A DNA stretch of 64,000 nt from the NCBI GenBank assembly GCA_020631735.1, contig CM036199.1, forward strand, positions 18,269,553 through 18,333,552, given 5' to 3'. Position 1 is the first letter of the stretch; each line of letters starts with the position of its first letter. This DNA is from Saccharum officinarum. Its lineage: Eukaryota > Streptophyta > Magnoliopsida > Poales > Poaceae. The position numbers and the translations under genes were made by a program. The notes beneath the pieces are model-generated. The model saw only the letters and a list, made by a program, of their open reading frames with translations, was not told the DNA's origin and searched no databases. Of the stretch, positions 46,010 through 57,716 are shown piece by piece.

Positions 46010-46424
46010 AAATTCAGGACGACCGGACGCGCTGGTCGAACTGACCGGACACGCAGCACCGCGTCCGGTCGCCATGCGCTGTCCACGTGTCCCTCCGTGT
46101 TCAACACCGAACGTCCGATCTCAACGGTCACTGCGCGCCAACGGTCAAACGCGATGACCGGACGCGCCGCTCAACCGACCGGACGCGCAGGTGCGCACAG
46201 CACCCGCGCGCGTGACAACATGACCGGACGCGCTCCACGCAACGACCGGACGCGACAGTGCCAGCGTCCGGTCATGGTTCAGAGAGCTCCCATCGTGACA
46301 GGACGCGTCAGATCGCGTGTGACCGGACGCGCTGCGCGTCCGATCAGCTCTTCGCCACGCTCTACTCCTCTGGGTGCCCGACCGGACGCTCCGGTTCCAC
46401 GAGGGACCGGACGCGCCGGTTGCA
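46010..46424. repeat. hairpin array 1, GACCGGACGCG motif
   Basis: About a dozen copies of GACCGGACGCG or its inverse CGCGTCCGGTC at irregular spacing, on both strands. The pair at 46043-46070 forms an 11-bp stem with a 6-nt loop. The array is interrupted at 46425 by a solo LTR and a short remainder lies at 50395-50445. Confidence 0.88.
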
Positions 46425-49400
46425 TGTAACACCCCTGGGTGTTAAGCATGCATTAACATCCCAAAGCATGGTCATTTGCATCACATTCATTCTATCATCA
46501 CATGTAATATAAGTTGAATTTAAATTGAAGTGTGAAAAACATCTGTTTGAACCCTAAATTAGTGTATTTTTGTTTGCTAAGAGTGGTAAAACTTATTTGG
46601 CTATAACTTTAAATGACTTAGAATTAATTAGCATGATTTTTGGAGCAACTTTTGTATTTAAAATCTCCCTAAATTTTGCTTTTAAAAATATTCTAGAAAA
46701 ATGAGTTTTTTATTTAAAAATTGGACTTTAAATCACTAATTCAAAATTTGTTTAGAATTTTGAAAAGTGCCCTAAATGAAAGTTGTGGAGAATTAAATAT
46801 TGAACAACTTTTGTTTTGGGGACAACTTGTGAAAATGTCTTTTTCATCTTCAAATTTGAATTTAAATCAATTTAGCAAATCTGGAAATTTATTTATAAAA
46901 TAAAAAGAGTTCTCAGCTTTACCGGGCCGCCGCCTCCCTTCCGGTCCAACAGCCGAAGCTAGCCCGGTCTGCCCCGTGCCCCGCCCGCGCTCCTCGCGCG
47001 CGCGACTCGCCTCTCCCTCGGCCCAGCCCAAGCCACGCGCCTCCTTCCTCCTCCCGCGCGCGCGCCTCGCTGGCCGACCGCGACAGAGCGCGCTCGCCGC
47101 GCGGCGGCCACATGCCGACGCCATCGGCCGTGTGGCGCCCGGCTGCCCGCGCACTCCACTTCAAAGCACCACGCTACGCTCTGCCTCCCTGCCATTCCTC
47201 CGCTCGCTCGCTCCCTTCCTCATTTATCTGGAGAACCCGAGCGGGAGGACCGCTCGCCATCGCTCGCCCTCGCCTCCGCCGCCGCGTTCTGACGACGGCA
47301 AGCCACCGCTGTCCGATTACCTGCGCACAGTTCTCCGCCACCTTCTCCTCTCCTCTGAACAAGCGTCAATGGCTCCTTGCTCGTGTAGGTAGGGCGCAAT
47401 CGCTCGGTTCCCGCCGCGCCGCCGTGGACGGAGCCACCGAGCTCGCGCTCCGACCACCGACGCTCTCGCTCCTCCTCATTTCCCTCGAATGGCTCCATCG
47501 TGTTCGCCTTTTCTTCGTGGTTCTTTTGCTCACCACACCTCGTCTGCTCGCGACCGGAAACGGCCGCTGGCCGTCGGCGGCCACCGCACCGCCGTGGTCC
47601 CGGGCGCCGGGATGGCACGGCCGCGGTCACGCCTGCCCGTGTTGGGTCGGGACGGCCTTGGGCCGGAGCCCAAGCCAGGCCGGCTCACCTTCCTTCCCCA
47701 AGCGTGCTCGGGCCGAAAGCCGTAGCCGGCCGGTTGGCTTCACTGGGCCGGCCCGTTAGCGATAAGAAAAATTGGTTTTTCGTTTTTCATTTATTATTTG
47801 GGGAAATAAATGCTTTGGAAATTGGTTGTGTAACCATTTAAGATCCAAAAATTATGAAGCAAGTTTTGTAGTGTTTCTCATAAGTAGATCTACGATCTAA
47901 AAATGTTGCATGTCAAGTTTAAAATACTTTTCTGTAGGGTTTTTATTTAATCACTGAAATTGCTGTTTTCTTGATAAATATGTAATAAATCATAGAAAGC
48001 TCAGAAAAATATGGTTCCACTTGCAATAATTTTATTTTGTGATGTACTTTCTAGGAAAAATATATGCCATGCATGTTCTATAGAAAAAAATTTTATGTGT
48101 AGTACAAGTGCTTATTATTGTTAATAATTGTTATTTTTGATAGAGAGAAAAATATGAATAAAACATGCATGTAATATTTTTTCTATAGTGATTATTTATT
48201 GTGTAGAATGTAGGAAAAATGCTAAATCTATTGTTTGATACTTTTCATAGTATAAAGTATTTTCATGCTCATTTTTAGGTCCTAGATTGTTATTTTTGTG
48301 TAGGCAGTTCTAGTACTCCAAATGTAATGAATTTTTTGTGGCATGCTAGATTAGATGATAGTATAAAGTATTTTCATGCTTATTACTGTAATTTTCTCAG
48401 ATTTTTCTGTGCTACTAAAATTGGTGTTGCTGTTCAAACCTAGTTGCAATTAGGGTTTAATTAGCCTTGTTAATGCATGACTAGTAAATAAGATTTGCTT
48501 TGGTGTATCTTTGAAGCATCTTAGCTTTCTGTGGTGACTTGGCATGGTAGAGAATGTTGGTAGTAGTATATGAGTACATGGTCTTGGATGATATAGACTA
48601 CCTTGTAGAAGAGTTGTATTTCTACTTTATGTAATAAAGTAAACCTGTTCATCTACATTTCATTCATCATGATCATTACATGTCATCTCTGCAATGCACC
48701 TAGGCATGAGCACTTATACATTTGCATCATACAGGATCGCAGGAAGTAACTCCGGTAGCAGTTCCCGAGGAGCCGAAAGAGCAGCCCGAGGTGTAAGAGC
48801 AGGAGGTGCCCGAAGCCGAAGAGGAGGTCGGTGAGGATCTTCCAGAGTGTCCCGACCACCGTCCAAGCTCGTTCGACAGAGGCAAGCCCCGGAACATTTT
48901 CTCTCTCGGTTTGCAAATATTTTATTAATGCTTTACTTTAACTAATGCATTACGTTTAGGAGTTGTTTGCAACCGTTGCTGCATTATACCTTGTTTACCC
49001 TTGTTCTACCATATCCTTGTTACCTTGGTATTCGCAGTCAAGAAATGCTTAGCTTGCTTAGACCGGTAGAAGTCGGATGATTTTCTGTCACATGTGAGCT
49101 ATAGGTGGATACCTGGATCTGCTTGAATAAGTATGTCATCGTAGAATAACTAAGTGTTAATGTGAAATTGAGACCAGACGGAGACTTGCAGGGTTTCAGA
49201 CTGTAGTGTTTTCCGTCTGTGTCGATTAAGAACCGACTATTATTGGGCCTCGAGTCATGTTGAACGCATGCCTTACATTTAGCTGACCGAATAATGTACC
49301 TTTCGACCGCGAAGCTGGGAAATTATTCGGGCCGAGTGGATTACCCGCAATGCACTGTACCAGAGCAGGTGTGGAAGGACACGGGGGCGCGATGATAAGG

Positions 49401-50354
49401 CCAAAGAGCAGTCGGACGGCCCCCGGGTACATGTGGTTCCTGGCAAGCTCGAGACTTTACCTGAATGGTTGACTCGGTGACCAATATCTCACTTTAGCGG
49501 GTGAGTGAGGTTTGTGTGAGGAATAAATTACCAGCTGGTTAATAATCGATTCGAATCGCTATCGTTCACTGGATAGTGAACACTTGACTTGAGTTACTTC
49601 ATCGTAGTAATATTGATGGAACACTTGGACAGTTATATGGAATATGACATGTTGAGAGTTGTTAATGATCATTGGTTATCCTTACCTGTTTAATTACATG
49701 TTACTCTAGTACAGGTGCAAATGTAGTTGACAGGTTAATAAAGATTTAACTTGATGCAAAGCTTCTGGAAAAGATTCTTTAAATGCTAAAAATGCCTTTT
49801 TGCAAATGAGTCGACTACCCTACCAGAAAGCCTGTCATGATCCTTGGTGTCTTTTATTTTCAGTTATGTCGGGTAAGTCTAGCTGAGTACCTTCTCGTAC
49901 TCAGGGCTTTGTTCCCACTTGTTGCAGATGGGCAGATGTATTACGGCTACTGTATCAACTGCCTTTATCCTGCGATGGGAGAAGCTTAGGACCATGGGCA
50001 ATGGTCATTCACTACATCTCGTCTGATACTTTTGTTGGAAATGATCCTGAGCTGGCACTGTATTTCAAACTCTGTGCGAGTGTGTGTGGTTTGAATTAAA
50101 TGCTTCTGCTATTTTTATTTGAACTCGGTTTGTAATAACTATGTTTAAACTCCGATGTATTTGCGACGTGAACTTTTATGTAACTTGTGATGGTGACCGC
50201 TAAACTTATTACGATCTTGGCTGATATGTAAGTTGGTTTGAAATCCGTCGTGATTTCACGGACTAACGGGTTATACGGGCTTAAGTTTGCTAAATCGTCT
50301 GCTCAGTGGATGATTTTCTTACTTAATCCTGTATAATTGGTCGATTCTGTTACA
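46425..50354 (+). mobile_element. solo LTR, 3930 bp, Ty3/gypsy type (target duplication TTGCA)
   Basis: Runs from TGTAACACCCCTGGGTG to GATTCTGTTACA with TTGCA on both sides (46420-46424, 50355-50359). The ends and the module at 49873-49927 show it is related to the 4.1-kb LTR of the element at 8055-20024, but most of the sequence is different. A GC-rich block (46920-47760) sits where the related LTR also has one. No internal region; it is the product of LTR-LTR recombination. Confidence 0.92.
49873..49927 (+). other. conserved 55-bp splice-site/hairpin module in the LTR (twin at 16394-16340, minus)
   Basis: Begins GTAAGTCT after GTCGG, contains a GAGTAC...GTACTC stem, and ends TTGTTGCAG. The other LTR family has the same features at exactly the same 55-bp spacing although its surroundings have diverged. 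The role is unknown; it is shorter than normal plant introns. Confidence 0.7.
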
Positions 50355-51283
50355 TTGCAAACCCTAACATTCGCGCACCTGACAACTGCGTTGAACTGAC
50401 CGGACGCGTCCGGTCAAACCGTGACCACGTCCGGTTCAGCGTCTAATCACCCTGGTGACCTCTATTCGCCTCCGTTTTTTCGACTTCCGGCGTAGTGGAA
50501 AATAGGCGTTTTACTTTCACAAAAAGTATCAAATCCCGCCTCGCAAGCTCGGCGGGAGGGAGAGAGGAACCCAAACCCCTCTCTACCACACAAATTCCAC
50601 TGCCTTTGCAAATGTGCCAACACCAACAAGTGTTCACCACCTTGTGCACGTGTGTTAGCATTTTCACAATTATTTTATTGAAGGAGTTAACCACTCAACT
50701 TGCCACGCCACTCAATCCTAGCACGAGTGGCACTAGATGACCGATATGCAAACAAGTTTGCCCCTCTTGATAGTACGACCATCTATCCTAAACCCGATCA
50801 TCAACTTCTCTACAAACCTATGACCGGTGAAATGGAAATACCCTAGGTTATACCTTTGCCTTGCGCATTCCACTCCATCTCCTCCGACGTTGATGCAACA
50901 CATGCACCAACCATATCACAAATGATATGATCCACTTCATATCATCACGTGACCGTATTGGTTTATCGATTTTGACCTCACTTGCTCTTCACCATTGCCT
51001 CGGTCCATCGGCGCTAAGTTTTGCTCAAGCTTCACCGCCTCGCGGTCCATCGCTTCAAAGCCTCTGACTTGCCCTTCACACTTGCAACCGGTCCATCAAG
51101 CCAAGCCTCATCTTGATCTTCGCCACCTTGGTCACATGACTCCATGTCATGTCTCATATACAATGAGTTCTTTCATGACATAATCATCTGTGGACTAATT
51201 CCCTGTGTATCTCACATAAACACAATTAGTTCACCTAAGGTTGTCACTCAATTACCAAAACCAAACAAGGACCTTTCAACCGG

Positions 51284-51690
51284 TCAGGGTGACCAAACGC
51301 GTCCGGTCACTACAGGACAAATAGTAACAGCGCGAGTCAGAGAGAGAGCCGTTGCCGTGACCGGACCCGCTTCACCATATGATCGGACGCGCTGCACCCG
51401 GCGTCCGATCGGAGTCCAGAGAGCTCCCCGCGCGATCGGACGCATCCGATCGCATGTGACCGGACGCGTCGCGCGTCCGATCAGCTCCACACCACGCTCT
51501 GCTCCTCTAGGTGCCCGACCGGATACGCTGGTCACGTGCCTTTCCTCTACGCCCAGGTGAACTGACCGGACGCGCTGGTCAGGCCAGACCAGCGTCCAGT
51601 CACAAACCCTAGGCGCGCTGCGCCTCAGCCCTCAACTTGAGCTGACCGGACGCGCAGGTCCACCCTGGACCGCGTCCGGTCCAGCGTTTG
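51284..51690. repeat. hairpin array 2, GACCGGACGCG motif
   Basis: Same motif as array 1 in both orientations (for example CGCGTCCGGTC at 51298, GACCGGACGCG near 51458 and 51563). It is followed by a second copy of the tail that also follows array 1. Confidence 0.85.
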
Positions 51691-53631
51691 GTCGCTGTTT
51701 TTTAGTGAGAAACACACCGGACTTACGCCTCCATTTCTCCACCTCCGGCGCAGTAGAAAATAGGCATTTCACTTCCCCAAAAAAACGTCGAATCCCGCCT
51801 CGTAAGCTCGGCGGGAGGGAGAGAGGAACCCAAACCCCTCTCTACCGCTCAAACTCCACTGTCTTCGCAAATGTGCTAACACCACCAAGTGTACACCACC
51901 ATGTGCATGTGTGTTAGCATTTCACAAATATTTTTTAAGGTGTTATGTTAGCTCTCTACTAGATCCTAATGCATATGCTCAAGACATTAATCTAGTGGCA
52001 CTTGATTCCTGAGCTAACTGTGATTGTCCCTCTTGATAGTCGGCTATGTATCCTAAACCCGGTCAATCACTTCTCTACTCATCTTAGACCGACAAAAGGA
52101 AAACCCTATGGTTATACCTTTGCCTTACGCTCTTAGATCCTTCTCCTCCACTTGAACATCATGTCCATCATTTTATGTGCATTCCTTCATGATTTTGCTC
52201 ATCATTTCATGCACTAAATTATGTGGTCTTGTGGCCATCTCTCCATGTCATTTCCACCTCCATCACATGTTGCTTATGCCTAGCTTAATCACACTTGATC
52301 ACATAACATTAGCAACTTTGGTGTCACTCAATTTCTAAAACCAAACTTAGGCTTTCAATCTCCCCCTTTTTTGGTAATTGATGACAACCATCACAAAGAT
52401 ATGAAATGAAATCAATTTTCAATTTCAATAGTATTAGCTCCCCCTACATATGTGCTTCCATGAGTTTAGTTCAATTATGCACATATGTCTGGATTTGAAT
52501 TTTGGGAGAGTTACTACTATCAAATTGATGCTAAGGTATATAGAATGGACCTTTGAAGCGTGATACCAATCGGAGTTGCCTTTATATACCATCCTTAGCA
52601 TTGATGTAGCTAGACACCACTTGTAATACATCACTTATAAAGATCACAAACACTAAAATACCTCGTGAGATCAACATTATAAGCAAAGGTGTCTAGATAC
52701 CACTTGTAAAGCTACTCTCAATAATTCATCATTCAAGATCTATTTCTAGCAATCACCATACAATCATGAATATGAATTTAAGCTTTGCAATGCAACAATT
52801 CATCATGTTAATGTACATACAAATGCAACAAATAATTCATGAGCTTGCTCCCCCTACTCGTGTGCTCAATTTTAATTGATCCCTTTCCAATGTCATATCT
52901 TTTGCTACACAAAGGGAAGCTTCTAGCTACACAAGCAAGAAGACAACTAGCAAGTTACACAAGCAAACTAGTTACGAGAGCAACTACACAAGCACAAGTA
53001 TATATGAAAGTAAATACAAACTTGTGTTGCACGAAGGCAAACCACCGAGAAGATGAAGAACAATGTTGACACAGTGATTTTCTCCCGAGGTTCACTTGGT
53101 TGCCACCAAGCTACGTCCCCGTTGTGTCGACCAACACTTCGTGGTTCGGTGGCTAATCGGTCACACATCGAGCCTCTCAAAAGGCACCGCAAGAACCCAC
53201 CATCAAGTATGGTAGCTCAATGACACGCTCAACTAGAGTTGCTCTTCGTGATCCCCACGGGGTGAGCACAATCCCCCTCATAAAGCTTCTCCGGAGCCTC
53301 GCACAATCTTCTTGCGAGCTTCAACGGAGCCATAAGCCACCAAGCCATCTAGGAGGTGAAAACCTCTAAGAGTAACAAGCACCACCGGCTTGCAACACGA
53401 TCACCTAGTGCCACACGATGCAATCTCTCAAAGCAACGCACTACAATCGCTCTCTCACTCGATCCGATAAACACTATCAAGCATGAGTGAGTTAGAGGGC
53501 TCCCAAGCACTACCACACAAGCCACAATGACTATAGTGTGCTCAGCTCACGGCCAAGGCCGACCACAACTTCTATTTATAAGCCCACAATCGAATAGAGC
53601 CGTTAGAAACCTCACTGGGCAATTTTCAGGG

Positions 53632-54060
53632 GCGACAGATGCTGCACAGTAGCATCTGTCGCCGAACCGACAGACGCTGCATAGTAGCGTCCGTCGCTCC
53701 TACGACCATTTGAAATCATCGCGTTCGCGCCCACTGCGTCAGATGCGTCTGTCGCGACCAACAAACGCCGCCTCGCCATCGTCAGACGCGGTCCAGCGAT
53801 GAAGTTTTCGCCCAAGTTCGTCAGACACGTATGCCGCAAGGCCAACAGACGCGGCGTCGAGCGTCTGTCGCTCATGCTCACGCGCGCCCGCGCAGTTCCA
53901 CAGCATCAGACATTGGAACAGTGCGTGAGGCCATGTCTGTTGCCTTTGCGACAGCGCGTCTGTCGTGCCCGCGTGCACAGGCCGAGCTAGGGTAGCCCGA
54001 TAGACGCTGACGTCAGTGTCTGTTGCTCCCGGCTCAGGCGTCTGTCGCGTGTATCTCGAT
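53632..54060. repeat. hairpin array 3, CAGACGC/GCGTCTG motif
   Basis: Occupies the same place in the LTR as array 1 (both follow CACTGGGCAA) but with a different word. Perfect hairpin 53632-53662: GCGACAGATGCT, 7-nt loop, AGCATCTGTCGC. A second hairpin at 53668-53696 has an 11-bp stem with one mismatch. Confidence 0.88.
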
Positions 54061-54936
54061 GACACTTCGTCGTTTTCTCATTCCGCTTGATCGCCCTTGT
54101 CACTTATGAGCTACTCTCCATGTGTGTATCACTAAAGCGCATGTTATAGCTCGTGAAATACTACGTGACATCGCCTCCAAATCTCGACAGTGGCGTAAAG
54201 AAAAATAGTCGTTTCAACTCCTCAAAAATGCCTGAATCCCGCCGCCCTCTCTACTGCTCAAACTTCACCGCCTTCGCAAAGGTGCTAACACCACCAAGTG
54301 TTCAACAACATGTGCAAGTGTGTTAGCATTTTCACAAACATTTTCTTCGAAGGAATTAGGCACTCAACTTGCCTCGCCACTCGATTCTAACACGTATGCA
54401 AAGTTAGATCGCTCAAGTGACACTAGATGACCGATATGCAAACAAGTTTGCCCCTCTTGATAGTACGACCATCTATCCTAAACCCGGTCATCAACTTCTC
54501 TACACACCTATGATCGGTGAACTGAAAATGCCTTATGGTTATACCTTTGTCTTGCGCATTTCATTCCAACTCCTCCGATGTTGATGCAACACATTCACCA
54601 ACCAATCACCAAATAATATGATCCACTTCATATCATCACGTGACCATATTGGTTCATCAATCTTGACCTCACTTGCTCTTCACCGTTGCCTCGGTCCTTC
54701 GGCGCCAAGCCATCACACAACTTGCCCTTCACCCTAGCAACCGGTCCATCAAGCCAAGCCTCATCTTGATCTTCTCCACCTTGGTCACATGACTCCATGT
54801 CATGTCTCATATGCAATAGGCTTCTTCATGATACCATCACCTGTGGACTAATCTCCTGTGTATCTCACATAACCATATATTAGTCCACCTAAGTTGTTAC
54901 TCAATTACCAAAACTAAATAGAGACCTTTCAGCCGC

Positions 54937-55690
54937 CATTGCCGAACCCCGCCGCTGTGGGTCTCCCAGCTGAAGGCACCCGAGCCCTCCTTCCTCTTCT
55001 GTTGGCACCGCTGCGTCACGCCGCATCCGCCGCGCTACCTCTCGGGTCGGTACGGTGCCACGTGGTGACATTCAGACCTCACCGGAGCTCCCTACCACCA
55101 CCGTTCGCCTCTGACCGGCTTCCTTCCTCTACGAGCCATAGAAAACCATCGAGGTGAGATCGCTTATTTCCCCTCTATCTTCCAGTGCCTATCCCTAATC
55201 GAATCATGGCCCGTAGGCCCTTCCCCGGGTGCGTCGGCGACGAGCGCCGCCAATCCGCCATCCATGGCCTCCACCGCGCCAGAGTCCCTGTTCCGGACGG
55301 CCATACTCTTTCTCTCTCTATCCCATCTAATCCCAGCCGTCCATCACGAGATCAACGGCTCAGCTAGGTCCATACCCCTTCATCGGGCAGCTTTGCAAAA
55401 GAGACCCTCTACTTCTTCAAAATCAATCCACGGTCCCTCTGGCCGATTCAAAATTTATTTTTTATTTATTTTAATTCAAAATTAGTTCACGGTATTTACG
55501 ATTTTGTCATCCAGCTCCCATATACTCCATACGTTCTCTGTTTTAAATCTAATTTTAGTGATTTTTGCGTCTGCGTGGTCGTAGCAATGCGTAGATTAGT
55601 TTTATAAGATTTTCAACATATTTTTTCAATGTTGGTGTACTATTCTAATAATAGTTCTTGTTTGCTTCGTGCATGATTGCGTGTTGGTGC
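54937..55690 (+). repeat. left arm, second half
   Basis: Resumes directly after the GCCGC target duplication of the nested element. GC-rich to about 55370 and AT-rich after. Its last part (55505-55690) is mirrored at 56050-55885. Confidence 0.72.
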
Positions 55691-55879
55691 TTATCAAGGT
55701 AGACACATGCAATATGAATTAAGTGATTAAAGGTGAATAGGTAACAAGGATGATCTCATGCTATACTTGTCTTGCTCAAAGTTTTTCTGCTGGTCTTGGT
55801 TGTCAAAGTACTACTCCTAATCATTGACATACTGCTTACCATCTATACTCAATCATAATATAACATCACATAAGCATCC

Positions 55880-56511
55880 ACGTAATCATGCACGAAGCAA
55901 ACAAGAACTAATATTAGAACAGTACACCAATAGTGGAAAAAGATGTTGAAAAAATTATAAAACTAATCTATGCATTGCTACGAATACACAGACATGAAAA
56001 TCACTGAAATCTTATTTAAAACGGAGAAGGTATGGAGTTTACAGGAGCTGAATGACGGGGGCGGGCCCACATGCCAACGAGTTGTGGGAGATAGAGGAGC
56101 GCGGGATGGGCTGCTGCTGCTGCGCCTTGGCCTAGAGGGCAAGCGAGGCACGCCGGCTTGGCTCCTAGCTGGGTCTCGGTCTGGTGGTGCGGGCCGCGGG
56201 TGAGAGCGGTGGGAGCTGTTGCTGGAGGAGGCCAGAAGGCCGCAAGGAGCGAGGAGAGGAAGAAATCCTTTTTCATTTTTAGAATTTTTTAAAACTATTT
56301 TCAAATAGATTTTGAATCCTTTTTCAGTTTGATCAAAACCACACATACAAAAATAAAGATGCACTAGCACGTATACATAAACATGTGTCTATTCTTATAG
56401 TTGTTTTTAATTAGATAAAAATTATTAATTTCCTACATTTGAATGCTCATATAATTGCATAATCAATTCAAATTAATCTATTTAAAAAGAAGAAATTTTT
56501 AGGGTGTTACA
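55880..56511 (-). repeat. right arm, inverted and internally deleted
   Basis: On the minus strand it follows the left arm from its first base to GTCAT near 56060. It then jumps to the sequence equivalent to 55507, so about 0.8 kb or more is missing at a short GTCATCC microhomology. It then follows the left arm to near its inner end. Confidence 0.75.
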
Positions 56512-57129
56512 TCCATCATGTCTTCACTTTGGGAGGAACGATTGATCATTGTCATCACTTCCCATAGAACGCAAAAGCTAATCACACCGTGCTTTTGCTT
56601 TATTTATACAACTTCTCATAGAAACACTTTTTTTCACCGCTCAACCAAACATGACCATTATATTTAAACCATGTTAAATCAACGGTTCAATTGGTTGGCC
56701 AATTAAAATGTGAACCGAGGCCTAAACAGTCCGATGTTTGGTTTGATTCTAATAACTATGTTTGTTTGTCTTTTGGTTTACTCGAATAATATTGTCGTAT
56801 AACAATGGTGGCATATCCTATATAGTATAATAAAGTGCGGTAGAGCTAAATTTATTTATCTACATAACTACATATACACATTTTTTTTTGTTTTGCGGTC
56901 AACACTATTTAGAGTCTATTTGCAAGGCAGAAATTTCACAAAATCAATTTAATTTGACAGGAAAAATGCATGAGCAAGCAAACTTTCCCACGTTCAAACA
57001 TCCTTATCCAGTTATCCTGTCACCGTTCAATCCCCGCCCCATGATCGCCCCAACCTCCTGGACTCCTGGTCCTGGCTCCGGCTTTCGCCGCCGTCTCTCA
57101 CCTCCGCTCCCCTTCCCTGCCCTGCCCCC
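56512..57129. other. LINE stub, then spacer and 5' region of the next gene
   Basis: 56512 to about 56600 continues the LINE. 56600-57000 is AT-rich with no gene. GC-rich promoter/5' UTR sequence begins at about 57030. Confidence 0.45.
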
Positions 57130-57675
57130 ATGGCGAAGGCCGAAGCCCGTACCCAAGGCCGGGCCGCCTCTTATGTCCCCGCTCCCAGTCCCACGTGGGC
57201 GCAGCGTGCGGAGGCCCTGACCCACATCCTGACCCACCCGTCCCACGCGCCGTCGCTCCACTCGCAGCTATTCGTCGCCTCCCGCGTCCCGTGCCCGCCG
57301 CGGGGTCTGGGCTCCACCACAACGTGCCCGCCATTCCTCTGTCCCGGCGCCTCGCTCCTCCACTGGGCTCTCGCCTCCGTCTTCCTCCCGCGCGTGGCGC
57401 GCCTCTGCCTCCCGCCGTCGTCCTGGCGGTCCCGGTGCCCCTTCCAGCTCCCGCCGCCGCTCGTGCCCTCCGCAGCCATCGAGCCGGCGCCCGAGAGGTG
57501 GGCCGACGCCGAGCTCAGGGACTACGCGCGCCGGCGGCGGGCGCGGAGGGGCCCACTGACGGTGCGGCCGCCGGTGTCCGTGACGGGAGCGGTGCTCTGT
57601 ACCGTGCCCAACGTCGTGATCGTCGTGGCCTTCGTAAGGGAGTACTTCTGGGTCGACAGGCCCAACCGCATCTGA
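57130..57675 (+). CDS. uncharacterised conserved plant protein, C-terminal membrane segment
   Basis: 181 aa, single exon, GC-rich, ATG in a good context (CCCATGGCG). Conserved-looking blocks are HPSHAPSLHSQLFVASRVPC, CPGASLLHWALASVFLPRV and PPSSWRSRCPFQLPPPLV, then a basic segment (YARRRRARRG) and a hydrophobic C-terminus (LCTVPNVVIVVAFVREYF) that could be a tail anchor. I recognise the pattern from unnamed proteins found across angiosperms, but no function is known to me. The 3' UTR holds a short retroposon. Confidence 0.75.
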   Translation: MAKAEARTQGRAASYVPAPSPTWAQRAEALTHILTHPSHAPSLHSQLFVASRVPCPPRGLGSTTTCPPFLCPGASLLHWALASVFLPRVARLCLPPSSWRSRCPFQLPPPLVPSAAIEPAPERWADAELRDYARRRRARRGPLTVRPPVSVTGAVLCTVPNVVIVVAFVREYFWVDRPNRI

Positions 57676-57716
57676 GGTGGCATTTACATGGTTTCCATGC
57701 AGAAGCCATCGTCTGA

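Larger units (their letters stand above)
44899..54931 (-). mobile_element. composite, internally deleted LTR element (target duplication GCCGC)
   Basis: Ends TGAAGGGTCAAG and GAGACCTTTCA (TG...CA). Flanks GCCGC are identical at 44894-44898 and 54932-54936. The minus strand shows a polypurine tract (AAAAAAAGGGGGAGA) ending at 52353, right before TGAAAGCCTAAG, so an LTR starts there leftward. Homologous LTR sequence lies at 45310-46424 plus 50360-51278, at 51284-52352 (partial), and at 52900-54931. The copy starting at 52900 lacks the roughly 410 bp present at 44899-45310 and abuts 550 bp of non-coding internal sequence. A large deletion has removed the coding region. No gag or pol remains. Confidence 0.72.
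44209..56511. mobile_element. inverted LTR pair inserted as one unit (target duplication TCCAT)
   Basis: The left end is TGTAACAACCTAAAATGAG. The right end, read inverted, is TGTAACACCCTAAAAATTTC. Flanks TCCAT are identical at 44204-44208 and 56512-56516. After removing the nested 44899-54931 element about 2.27 kb remains: one LTR-like arm (44209-44898 plus 54937-55690), a short centre (55690-55880) and an inverted, internally deleted second arm (55880-56511). No coding sequence. The arrangement is tail to tail, unlike a normal retrotransposon or solo LTR. Confidence 0.8.

Noticed and set aside
46010..46430. CRISPR-like array (regularly repeated short word)
   Set aside because: Spacing is irregular, repeats occur in both orientations, and the context is a plant LTR element; CRISPR does not apply.
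46976..47841. Overlapping plus-strand ORFs up to 215 codons
   Set aside because: Inside the GC-rich block of the solo LTR; no motif and no start context that stands out.
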